From Podospora pseudoanserina (lineage: Eukaryota; Ascomycota; Sordariomycetes; Sordariales; Podosporaceae), in contig NC_085920.1 in assembly GCF_035222485.1 (NCBI RefSeq), forward strand, positions 4,650,001 through 4,714,000: a stretch of 64,000 nt of DNA, given 5' to 3'. This document shows positions 43,798 to 54,077 of this stretch, piece after piece (within the stretch, counting starts at the first letter, position 1; the number at the start of each line of letters is the position of its first letter). The position numbers were made by a program, and so were the translations under genes. The notes beneath the pieces are model-generated. The model ran no database searches. It was not told where the DNA came from and saw only the letters and a program-made list of their open reading frames with translations.

Positions 43798-46700
43798 AAA
43801 AAAGCGTTAGCCATGTAATGTATCAGACACCCTTTGTTGTTGGATTTTTTTAATTGCTGCTGAGGTTCTCATCCTCGGGTTGTATAAATAATAGACGTAT
43901 GGTATTATTGGATTATTGTTGACGTTATCGGTTACGCATGAGGCGACGTCCTGCTTAATCTTGACCAAACGCTTTCCTGATGCTCACACAGTTCCCATGC
44001 CTACCTTGTGAGGACGATGACGGATAATAAAGGGCGGCCTCGGTAATCAGGATATGTGGATAAGCGGGAGCTGCCCGGTGTTTGCGGGGAGGTGACAGAG
44101 AGTACCCGTAATTATCACCACGTTTAGCCGATAGAACATGACGCTTGGCTGGTTCTTGGTGTTCCATTTCTTACCGACCTTGAACCTGGACTCTTTTGGG
44201 ATCTCTCGCTTTCTGTAAGATCGAAGGCATCACCGCAGCAGTCAGAAGCCAAGGACCAGCACTGAATCCTTGGAGACTACAACCGTGGCGCAAGGCTTCC
44301 ACCGTCGCCATCAAAAGAGGAAAGCTTCCCTCAGAACCAACCGGGTGTGTTTGAGTTGTCAACGTATTCGTGGCTTTTCCAGGAGGCGGCGAATCCTCCC
44401 CACCAATATGAAGATGGCCTTTCACATGCGAAGAAAGCCATGCCATCACGGAGATAAGGCAATTTTGCTCCCAGCCTGCTTTTTCATCTCTGCCTTTGTC
44501 GTTCAAAGAGGCCGAATGGGAACGCCATACAATATTATACTATCAAACGTGTTAGATACCAGGTTGCCTGTCCTTCCGCTGTAAGTGGACTGGGCCTGGC
44601 TTCTCGCTTCGGCCCACCTCCGCAGCTCCACGGCACCGGCCAGTAATGGCTTTGCCCGCTCGGGAGCCTGTACGCAACGAATGCGATGAAACCTTCCAAA
44701 CTTGTGTTCGCTCTGCCGCACCGGGACTTATCAAGATAGCGGTAGCAGTGGAGATTACAAAGCGACCACCTCTAGATTGTCCAATGTGAAGTGATAGGCA
44801 ATAGCATACAATTCAGACACAGAAGGACGTTCGTCGTGAGAGGGTCTAGCGTAGGTCTTGGCCGTTTAACCCCGCCTTCCTAATCAGGTTGGTGAGTGCA
44901 GTAGCGCGGCTTGTCTCTGTAAGCCGTTGTGACTCTTATTTTCCTGGCCATCATGATTTGATCAACAAGAACCGGCCAGCTGCAATCAAAAGCTGGTACT
45001 GAGGGAACAGACACCTGCCCCTCCGTTGTGTCACTTGCTCAGTTTCCCCTGAGCCTGGTTTGCGGGATCAAAACAAACCCCTTGGTCATTTTGAGCACAG
45101 CTTGCTCAGAACGACGTCTCATTGCAACATTGCTATATACCGCCACGCTGTGGGTAAACTACCACCTAAAACAGAGCGGAAGGAGAGATGCCACCGCAAA
45201 GTGACTTTTATATACCATTAGCAATTGAAACCCTCGGCATAGAACGAGATGGTGCTGCCTGATAAAAGTGCAAAAAAGAAACAAGTTGGGCCATGCCAGC
45301 AGCTCGCATGTGTATTGGATCATAATGAGCTGCTGGAAGACACCAAGACTTTGGTACAATGCAGACGGCCCTGTATGAATGTACTGACATTTACCCAAGC
45401 GCTGCTCAAAGGACAAGAGTCAGAGCATTCACTCAGGACTGGGGCATACCCAGAGTCGGCCAGGTTCCCCTCATTCGCAAGAGCCAGCATCATCAAATTT
45501 TACCGCTTCCCCAGATCGGACGGATCGGTGGGATGCCTGTTTTTGACAAAATGGAGGTTTGATTGAAAAGATGAATAGATAGATTGCCAGAGACCGCCAA
45601 TTATACTGATATAAAGAACGAGACACCCGGGGCACAGAGACAAGAGAACAATTCCTAAAAGACGGAAATCTTTAAGCAAACAAGCCAAGAAAAAGAAAAA
45701 AGACAGGGTCCCACTCAAAAGGCAGAGCGACGATGCAGACTGTCAGTGACTGCTCATGACTGACATGAAACTAAGCAACAATGATAAAAGTGGGACGATG
45801 AGCAACTAGCAGGTGTCCCGTCTGTCATTCCATCCACAGGTGTATAAGCCGGAGCTGGAGCAATGAAAAGTAGTCAAGAGAGTGCTGGAAACCGCTATTC
45901 ACTCACTGGGCTTATCGCAGTTCGGATGGGAGCAAGCTTCAGCGATAGGGGGAGCATCTGGAGCAGGCGTAATTCTAATAATACTGCTGATTTTTGCTGT
46001 GAACCTATTTCAACAGAGTTTTTCTTCACCTTTCCCACCCGACTCACTGTTGTAGTCGCCGACTTATATTCGCGCAACCCCGCTGCTCCCAGGGCCTACC
46101 TGTAGCCCACTCAAAACAACCTTGAGGTAAGTACCTGCTCTAAGCTCAGCCATCTCCACCACTTTTTTTTTTTGCGGCAGTCTGGGACCCGAAAAAATTT
46201 ATTCCCACACAAATCTTCTCTAACCTTTTACCAGGCGAAGCACGACTCTCTTGTTTCCCCTTGGCACCTTTTTTCTTTTTTTCCCTCCCCCCTACGACCC
46301 GTACTTTATTCCGGACACCCTCCTCAAGCCCTGGTGCACGTAACCTAACCCCAATCCCAGAGTCGAGTTGGTTATTAGGGCTTTTGTCTTCGATCCTCCG
46401 CGGATCCAAAAGTTTGTTCGGCATTTTCACCAACAACAACCACCTGCGAAAAGCACCTCACCCGGCCCTGATTGCACACCAAGCACAACATCGTCAAATC
46501 CAGCACATTGTCGGTGGCATATACCCCCACCTCCTTCCCATCCGGCACTCGATCTCCGGCGTCTGCTTCGTTAACCGTCTCCCTTCCCTCAAGAGACACA
46601 TCGCTGCATACCCCGCCGTCCGATTTTCTCGACGCCGCTAGCGTTGCTTCGACCGAGCCAGGTAAAAAAAAAAAAAAAAAAAAAAAAATATAAAAAAAAA

Positions 46701-47053
46701 TTCTGTACTCGCAAACTTTATTCACTTGACAAGCCGACCGGCCTGTTCATTTGTGACCTATCTCCTTGGGAACCTTGGAGTAGCTGTCACCGTTAGAGCA
46801 CCCGGACTGGTCCATATTTGACCTCCGTCAAGAGCTTGAGCTTGCCTCTCTCCCTTTCCCTCATCACCGTCACCGCAAGTCGACAGAAAGAAGGGTCATT
46901 TTACTGGATAACCGCACATATTGTCGGTTGGCCAGTCTTAATTGACCAAAGTACGGCAGGAGAACAGCTTGCTGTCGCTGCTGTTGCGCAGTCGGGATCA
47001 TTCCGACATCTCACTTGATTGAGACAGGCCCACCCCGATCATCACCAATCAAC
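43798..47053. other. 3.3-kb intergenic region, LARP gene promoter and leader
   Basis: No coding frame supported on either strand. The part from about 46180 to 46700 is strongly pyrimidine-rich and ends in CCAGGTAAAA followed by a poly(A) run. This could be the donor of a 5'-leader intron of the LARP gene, but no acceptor can be fixed. Confidence 0.5.
46664..46688 (+). repeat. Poly(A) run, 25 bases
   Basis: A25 immediately after CCAGGT, in the presumed leader region of the LARP gene, then TATAAAAAAAAA. Confidence 0.9.
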
Positions 47054-49996
47054 ATGTCTTCAGCGGCCTTTTCCTATGCCCAGGCCGCTCGGGGCCAAGC
47101 TCCTACACAACTTAACACACAGGTGGCGTCGAGCCCCGCGCCATCAACAGTTGACTCCAATGTCAAGGACGATGTATCAACTGGCAACTCGTCTGTGACT
47201 GCCCCTTCTGTCACCTCCAACATTGCCCTGGACGCCGAGCAGAGCATCCAGCCAGATTCTGAGAATGGGACAGCCAAGGTCTCTGCCGATACTGCCTCGC
47301 AGACTACCCCAACATCCACGGTTGTGCCGACAGCCGACATCGAGGAGAAGAAGGAGCAGGGGAGCGCCAACGTCAACTCACAGCAGCAGTCAGATGCGAG
47401 AAGCTCGAGGTCAGCCAGCAGGACATCCAGGAGGAATGACAATGGAGAGAACAAGAAGGGACGCAAGGGCAAGAAGTCGCGGGGTCAGGATAAGGAGGCC
47501 GAGCAGCAAGAGGAGGCTGCCGAGAAGCAGGCCGAGAAGCCTGTGTACACAGAAGCCGCCATTCCTTCTGTCAATCCTTGGTTGAAGCGTGCCGAGGGAC
47601 TCCAGTCCAAGACTCAGACTGCCTCAACGGCTGATGCTGCCGAAACCAAGATTTCTGAGGCTGCTGAGGCTCAGCCTGTGGTGAACGATGTCAATGGAGA
47701 CAAAGCTGCCCACAAGAAGCAACCAGATTCCCGGGCTGCTGAACAGGCCCCCCGCAGAAACGCCCCCCGAGGTGCTCGTGCCAACGACAAGGAGGAGAAG
47801 ACTTCGGTGACGTTGCCATCGGTCGCTGATGCTTCTGCCTGGCCGGAACCTAAGGCCACTGCTGCTGCCGTCAAGGAGCAGCAACCCACTCGCAAGTCAG
47901 TTGAGAAGACTGAGAACTCAGCAAAGGAGGGCCAAGATGAGGCGGCTCCCAAGAAGAAGGACTGGAAGAAGCTCGAGATCAGCCACTCTGTCGTTTTTGA
48001 GACACAGCTGCCTACTCCTCGCAGCTCGAAACCCCGCGGTGGGGCTCGCGGTGGTCGTGAGTCTGGTTCCATGCGGGGCAACCTCAATGGTTCCGCTACA
48101 TCACCTACTGCCGCTGGTCCTGCTGCCGAGAAGGCTGTCCCAGCCGGAGGTGCTCCTGGTCCTCGTGCCACCGCTCGGCCCCGTGAGGGCAGTCTGCCAG
48201 CTCGCTCCGTTGGGCAGAACCAGACCGCCTCACCTACCAAGCGTGGCTCCGCTGATGCCAGTACTCAGGACCAGCAGAAGCCTGCTGCTTCCGCTAGTAA
48301 TGAACAACCTCGTGAGAAGACCCAATCTGTAAGTTTACCTCGAATCTACTTGTGCTTTGCCCTTCCAGGCACTAATTCGCTCCTGCAGTCATCCAGAAGA
48401 TATACCAAGGACATCCGCACTGAGAACGGCCAGCTGAGTACTGAGGGTGGATCAACCCCAGTTCGTCCTTTTCCCCAGGAACGGGTCAACGGCTTCCACC
48501 CCAAGGACGGTGCTCAGGGCAATGTCAATGGACACCATTACCCTGTTCGCGAGAACCGCCCAGAGCGCGGTCGCGGTGGCTATCGGGGCCGTGGCGGCCA
48601 CAATGGTGCTGGCGCTCATGCCACCGGGTCTGCAGGCTTCCAGGTCAACGGACATTATCCCACACAGAACGGGTTCCATGGCCACTCGCACTCTCGTCAA
48701 GCACACTCTGCCCAGAGCCCCCCGCCGTTCAATGGCCAGTTTCCCCAAACTTTCCCCAACCAGGGCAGGGGCCGCGGCAAATGGAACGGGGCGAACCAAC
48801 ATAGCCCTCGTGGCAACCACATGAGCGCCGGTTATCCTCCCAAGTCGGCCAATCCCGTACATGATTTCCAGGCCCCAGTCTACCCGCCTGTCATGTACCC
48901 GTATGGCCCTGAGGCTATGATCAAGAACCAGGTAGAGTTCTACTTTTCCCTCGACAACTTGTGCAAAGACTACTTCTTGCGCAAGATGATGGATGGGCAG
49001 GGATTTGTGCGCCTTGAGGCCATTGCCAACTTCCCCCGTGTGCAGCAGCTGACTACAGACCTCAACGTCCTGCGCTACGCTTGCTTGCACCTGGAGAATG
49101 TCGAGTTCGTCGTTGGTGATGACAATATTGAGAGGCTCCGGTCTGGCGACGCCAGAAGGGCTACTTTCATTCTGCCTGAAGACCAACGTGAGCCTGCTTC
49201 CAGGCATGATGGGCCTGCCAATTTCCGGGTCATGAACAGTCAAAACCCTTATGCCTCCTTTGGCGCCATGGCTCCGCCTATGATGGGCTACTCTCAGTAC
49301 CCTGACGGACACATGTACCAGCCTGAATTTATGCCCAGAGCTCACAACGAGTTCGCTGTCAACGGCAATGGTGCGGTGAACGGTTATCATCACTACCCCC
49401 ATGATTCCCAGCTTTCCGCTGGTGTTCCTGCGTTTGCCCCCCCAGAGGAGCCTGTGTCTCTGGAGAGCATGACTAAGTTCTCAGACTCCCATGTTGATAA
49501 TCTTGTCATTGTCCTGGGTGCCAAGGATAGCGAAGAGACTGCTGCTGCTGTCGCGGGTTATGTTGCCAACGGTAACACCCAGGACGGCTCTGAGCCTACC
49601 ATTGTGTGGATCCAGGAGACTCAACCTGAGAAGCATGAGCGTCAACCATATCACGAAATCCGCAAGACTGCTCTCGAACGCCGCCAAGGGGCTCAGGCCG
49701 GTGAGGTTCCAGAGGAGATGCAGAACCTCTACCGCTTCTGGTCAGAGTTTCTCCTTAGCAATTTCAACGCCAAAGTATATGAGGAGTTCAGAAACTTGGC
49801 TTTTGAGGATGCCTCCAGCTCAATTCCCGCGACTGCCGGGCTCAAGACCCTTCTTGGCTTTTATGACAAGCTCTTGTTGGACACGTCTGTCCCCAAGCCA
49901 TGGCCGAGCCATCGGGCGTTCCCTCTCGTTCTGACCGAGCACCTTCAGGCGGCCAAGGATCTCGATCAGAAGACACAGCCTCACGTTGTCATCTAG
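47054..49996 (+). CDS. La-motif (LARP/Sro9-type) RNA-binding protein
   Basis: Cytoplasmic RNA-binding protein of 960 residues, probably binding mRNA to affect translation or stability. Exons 47054-48328 and 48389-49996; the 60-bp intron is in frame and was recognised from GTAAGT, CACTAAT and CTGCAG. The first two thirds are low complexity: Ala/Ser/Thr/Gln/Lys-rich, then RGG-like (GRGGYRGRGGHNG, NQGRGRGKWNG). The La motif, a winged helix, begins at about residue 605: MIKNQVEFYFSLDNLCKDYF, LRKMMDGQGFVRLEAIANFP, then ENVEFVVGDDNIERLR. No classical RRM follows, which fits LARP1/Sro9-like proteins rather than genuine La. A C-terminal segment with RFWSEFLLSNFNAKVYEEFR may be a DM15-like helical region; that is a weak guess. 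ATG 47054 is the first ATG of the frame. Confidence 0.88.
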   Translation: MSSAAFSYAQAARGQAPTQLNTQVASSPAPSTVDSNVKDDVSTGNSSVTAPSVTSNIALDAEQSIQPDSENGTAKVSADTASQTTPTSTVVPTADIEEKKEQGSANVNSQQQSDARSSRSASRTSRRNDNGENKKGRKGKKSRGQDKEAEQQEEAAEKQAEKPVYTEAAIPSVNPWLKRAEGLQSKTQTASTADAAETKISEAAEAQPVVNDVNGDKAAHKKQPDSRAAEQAPRRNAPRGARANDKEEKTSVTLPSVADASAWPEPKATAAAVKEQQPTRKSVEKTENSAKEGQDEAAPKKKDWKKLEISHSVVFETQLPTPRSSKPRGGARGGRESGSMRGNLNGSATSPTAAGPAAEKAVPAGGAPGPRATARPREGSLPARSVGQNQTASPTKRGSADASTQDQQKPAASASNEQPREKTQSVSLPRIYLCFALPGTNSLLQSSRRYTKDIRTENGQLSTEGGSTPVRPFPQERVNGFHPKDGAQGNVNGHHYPVRENRPERGRGGYRGRGGHNGAGAHATGSAGFQVNGHYPTQNGFHGHSHSRQAHSAQSPPPFNGQFPQTFPNQGRGRGKWNGANQHSPRGNHMSAGYPPKSANPVHDFQAPVYPPVMYPYGPEAMIKNQVEFYFSLDNLCKDYFLRKMMDGQGFVRLEAIANFPRVQQLTTDLNVLRYACLHLENVEFVVGDDNIERLRSGDARRATFILPEDQREPASRHDGPANFRVMNSQNPYASFGAMAPPMMGYSQYPDGHMYQPEFMPRAHNEFAVNGNGAVNGYHHYPHDSQLSAGVPAFAPPEEPVSLESMTKFSDSHVDNLVIVLGAKDSEETAAAVAGYVANGNTQDGSEPTIVWIQETQPEKHERQPYHEIRKTALERRQGAQAGEVPEEMQNLYRFWSEFLLSNFNAKVYEEFRNLAFEDASSSIPATAGLKTLLGFYDKLLLDTSVPKPWPSHRAFPLVLTEHLQAAKDLDQKTQPHVVI

Positions 49997-51697
49997 ATCT
50001 GAGCACCAGGTGCCCCTGAGCAAGGCGTTTTGGTTGTTTGATACTTGTCACAACAGCACTTTGGAAGGGGTCTTCTGTCTATTTTTCAGCGTTCCGAAAT
50101 TTCTGGCAGGTTGCAGCCATCAAAAGTGTCAACTCGAAAAGTCAACATGATCACTTGATGGTACGGTTGCTTGACGCTGCATTTTTCGAACATGGTATTC
50201 ACTCCATCTTTCAGCAGTGTTCTTTTCGGCATCGCCAGGTGCTATTCAGTTCTCGGCTTTATTTGTTATGGGGTCTTCTTTCAGCGAGGGGGTAGGTTGA
50301 GGAAAAGTGGTTAAAAAGAATTCTTTTATCTTGGCGAAAATGTCGTTCATGGCCTGGCCTGATGGATCCCGGTCGAGCACGATCGGTTGGCGAGGAAGTG
50401 TTGACAACGAGGAAAGCTGTATTCTCGTCTACACGATGCCATTGAGACGCCCTGTCAGCGGGTTCTATATTCCTCGAGGCAGGCCTTTGCATTTCACCAT
50501 TTTGGGATCGGTTCTATCTTTGGGAAACTTGGGAAGGGGTCTGGGCGTTAATGTGAAGATGGGGCAGGAGACGATGGGTGTTTTTGACGTTTTTGTTCTG
50601 GGAGCAGAGCCAGGGTGAACGAAATAATTTTCTTCTTATGTATTGTGATTGGTCGCAAATTTTGCGTTTCCTATCCATGAGCTCGCAGCATGTTTCGGGG
50701 CGTTCATTTCTGTTTCGGATTGGTCGGGGTGCTTTTTCGGAAAATACCAGAAAAAAAAAGACGAAAACTAGATTGGAGCGGCTGCTGCAGATATCGGCAA
50801 CCTCTTCTATTGTTGTTGCGAGAGTTTCTTTTGTGCCTGGCACAAGCAGGAGGAAGGATGGTTCTTGATGAGAAGATGGTTTTAGACTTGGCCTTCTGGT
50901 TTCTTTTCGACTTTTTTCCTTCCACTGACTCAGCGACATTGCGACTTCTCTCAGTTTTCTTCGGCAAGACAAAAGTGTTGGTTGCGTATTGTAGCAATGT
51001 ATAAATAGTAGAAGAGAAGAAAAAGAAAGACAAAAAAAATCAAAAGCATTACTTTTGTATATATTGTATATTTATATATTTGTATTTATCTATCTCTGTT
51101 CGGGGTGATATATGGAGGGAATGAATGTACTTGAAGAAGACATTTTGATATCTTCCAGGCCATCATTGTCTTGGTGAAGGGGGGTTTGGATGGAGAAAAG
51201 TGGGGCAAGCTACTTCAGAACTTAAACGTTGCCATTAAGCCTTTCGTCTGTCACGCGCCCATCTGCATCTCTGCCTTTACAAGACCAGCAAGCCTCCCAA
51301 AGTATCACTGTTGAAATTGAGCTTTACCAGTTCGAATTCATTCTGACCCTGGGTAAGCCGACTGTCTGCATATGTGAAAGTGTGTATATGGCTAACACTG
51401 GCTCACAGACTGTTAGTCAACCGTTTCATCGGTGATCACATGCCAATGATCGCTTCAAGACCGTGAAAGAGGAGCGGCATCATCACCATCAACAGCACAA
51501 GATTAATCACCAACACGCACGACGTATATACAGAGGGTGTTTTAGTCCAAGCCCGTTTGATATTATCACGCCCTATTTGAGCGTTGCACATTCATCAAGC
51601 AAATTGGTTCCAGCGATCACACACACACACACACACACACAACCAGAATCACCAACTCGGCCAAACACATACCGCAAAGAGTGTGCGAGCAAAAAGG
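49997..51697. other. Intergenic, LARP 3' flank and promoter of the Ino4-like gene
   Basis: AT-rich parts at about 51000-51110 and a CA repeat near the end. No coding frame supported. Confidence 0.55.
51618..51641 (+). repeat. (CA)12 microsatellite
   Basis: Twelve CA units 56 bases before the ATG of the Ino4-like gene, so probably in its 5' leader. Confidence 0.9.
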
Positions 51698-52251
51698 ATG
51701 GCAAGCTCAAACCACCACCACCATAACCACCCTCACAATTCGTACCCCAACAGCGCAGCCAGCCAGTCCCAAACACCAATATCCCCCCCGGGCCTGAACG
51801 GCGGCGGCGGTGGTGGTGAGGACGGGGACAAGCCCCGGCTGACAAAGGAGCAGAAAAAGACTAATCACATCCAGTCTGGTATGTTCTCCTCTCTCTTTCT
51901 GTTCTCTCCCCCCCCACTTTTTTGCTGACGGGAGGGGGGAAAACAGAACAAAAACGGCGGCTTGCTATTCGCCAGGCATATGATGATTTGTGCACGCAGG
52001 TTCCTGGGCTGGAGGGGCAGGCGAGGTCAGAGGGGGTGGTGCTGAATGGGGTTGTGGGTTATGTCAGGAAGCTGATGCTGGAGAGGCAGAGGATGATTGC
52101 CGAATGTGAGGCTAGGGGGTTGGAGGTTCCGGCTGGGGTGAGGGAGGGGTTGGCGAGCATGCCGGTTGGGTTTTTGGACGAGAGGGAAGGGGGGAGGGAT
52201 GGGAGTGGGAGTGTTAGTCCTGGGAAGGGGAGTCGAGGGGGGAGGGAGTGA
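51698..52251 (+). CDS. Small bHLH factor, Ino4/Max-like
   Basis: Nuclear bHLH protein of 161 residues. Exons 51698-51878 and 51947-52251 (68-bp intron with a GCTGAC branch point). A His/Asn/Ser-rich N-terminus and a Gly run precede the domain. The basic region plus helix 1 spans the splice junction: KKTNHIQSEQKRRLAIRQAY with DDLCTQVPGL. A short loop and helix 2 follow, GVVLNGVVGYVRKLMLERQR. The His-Glu-Arg reading set (H, E and R in NHIQSEQKRR) is intact, so E-box (CANNTG) binding is expected. The compact size resembles yeast Ino4, which pairs with Ino2 to control phospholipid genes; the partner is not in this window. The C-terminal tail is Gly/Ser/Arg-rich. Confidence 0.85.
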
Positions 52252-54077
52252 TGGGTGGATGGGTGGATGGGTTGGGGGAGTTATAGGATAGAGGTGGAAG
52301 TGTTGGTTTTTTGTGTATATTTGTTGGGGGGAAGAGTTGATGGTGTTGATGGGTTGAAGGCGTTTGGAAAGCGGAGATATCTTCGGTTGGTTTCATAAGG
52401 AGTCAATAATTCTAGATGATGTTTCTCCCGCTTGGAAGGTAGCGATTAGTTGCAATAGAATTGACAATGATTTTCAAGATGAGGATTAGCTTTCATGGCT
52501 TTGGGGTTTAGCTACTCTGTACAATAGTTATTTGTGAGTTTTTGCCAAGGACCAAACACCCACAATCGTCCCTCCTGGCATTATCGCAGGACCCTCCTCG
52601 GCTTCACCGTCTGCAATGACATCATAAGACCCCTCCAAAACTCAACGTCAACATCAGTTCGACCAGGGTCAAGGAAAAGTCAAGTTGAAATGACCACAGC
52701 CCAATTGTGCCTGACAGCTTTCGTCTAGAGTAGCGGAAAATGATGAGCCTATCGAAGAGAGGGAAATGATGCACTACAGCAGAAACGGCGCACGCCAGTA
52801 TGATACAGCAGTTAATATTACAAGGTATAGCCGCTTGTGACCAGCTGCTCACGAGGTGAGTGAGCATTGGCCACTGTGCCACATGAGCACTGCGTCATCG
52901 CTTCAGAACTGTGGCAGGGAACGGCAATTTTCTGGAGCACTACGAACTGTTCGGGCTTGGTTTTACGCCCGACACGAGCGGAGATAGCGGAGTAGTGGGC
53001 ATCTCCTTTGCAAGTTACGGATGTGAGCGAGCTGTCGCTGTTCGCTCTTTCGGGGTCCTCGGGAGGGGGACAATCTTCCCGAGTCTGTGGTGTTGGATTT
53101 ACAAACAAACCATTGCTGGGATGATCAATCATTTCTGAAGCGATCAAAAGCTAAAAGAGAACAAGGGAGGAACAGTGTAACACATGTGTGGGAGGGAGGA
53201 CAACGTGTAGTCTTTATATCTGCCGTTTAATAGGGAATATGCCTAGCAGGTGTTGATGGTGGTCAGTGCCCTGGGCCTGGTGTCACTGAGCACCAACAAC
53301 AAAGATTCCGAATTTGGATCCCATGCTTCAACTGAGGTCGACTTTAGGGCGTTCATCTGATGTTTGCAAAACCAGGATGTGGCTTGTTTTCTGTACCAGA
53401 GATGGGAACGACAGTGATACAGCATCGATAGCTACAGCGGCGGTACAGGATATTGGCGAGGAGCGAGGCGCCCTCATCTATTCGTGTACTCTGAAGCCAA
53501 CAGGCCAACCTGCGAAACCCCCCGAACGTCTCAGTTTCAAGAGAACAGCAACCAGCAGTAGCGCTCGCCCGGCCAATACGACAACGCCGCCCACCATGGA
53601 GCCTTGCCTTGGTTCCGCTGCTGGCCCAACACCGGTAACAGGAGATCAGCGGCCAGGCCGATGCCCATCAGGCCTCCCAACCCTTCGACGATCTTCTTTT
53701 CCGTCACCTGTCATCACAGAGAGGAGAGCCTCACTCAAGACAAGTTGGCGGCTTCCTAGTCTCTTTCCCATCTCCGGCTTCCTCACCGCAACAAGACTCT
53801 TTGAAAGACACCAACAACGATCAGGCGTTGCTTGCAAATTACCTACCGCTTACTTAAGAGCTGCAGCTGCATCTGCATGACTGGTTCCTCCCACCAGCAC
53901 CGCCGCCGATAGAACCCCTCGAACGAACCCCTCCCTACCCTGCGAAAATAGCCCCGCTCTCTTCGCAATCCTTCTACAACACACTCCCAGCCCCCCTCTG
54001 ACTCTTGCTTTTCAGCATCTCAGCACACAAACTTTTGCTTTTCTCCAATCCAGCAAGGAGAAACAACGACTCAACTG
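52252..54077. other. Intergenic, promoter and leader of the DUF3824 gene
   Basis: An open stretch of about 185 codons (ATG 53323 to 53880) on the plus strand shows no domain and is composed like leader DNA, so I leave it unannotated. A CT-rich segment directly precedes the next ATG. Confidence 0.5.
52253..52278 (+). other. Potential G-quadruplex sequence
   Basis: Four GGG runs separated by short spacers, starting two bases after the Ino4-like stop codon. It continues the very G-rich sense strand of the last exon. Confidence 0.6.

Noticed and set aside
53323-53880. Plus-strand frame of about 185 codons upstream of the DUF3824 gene
   Set aside because: No domain, random-looking composition and position directly before a leader; could be a transcribed leader frame but not a supported gene.
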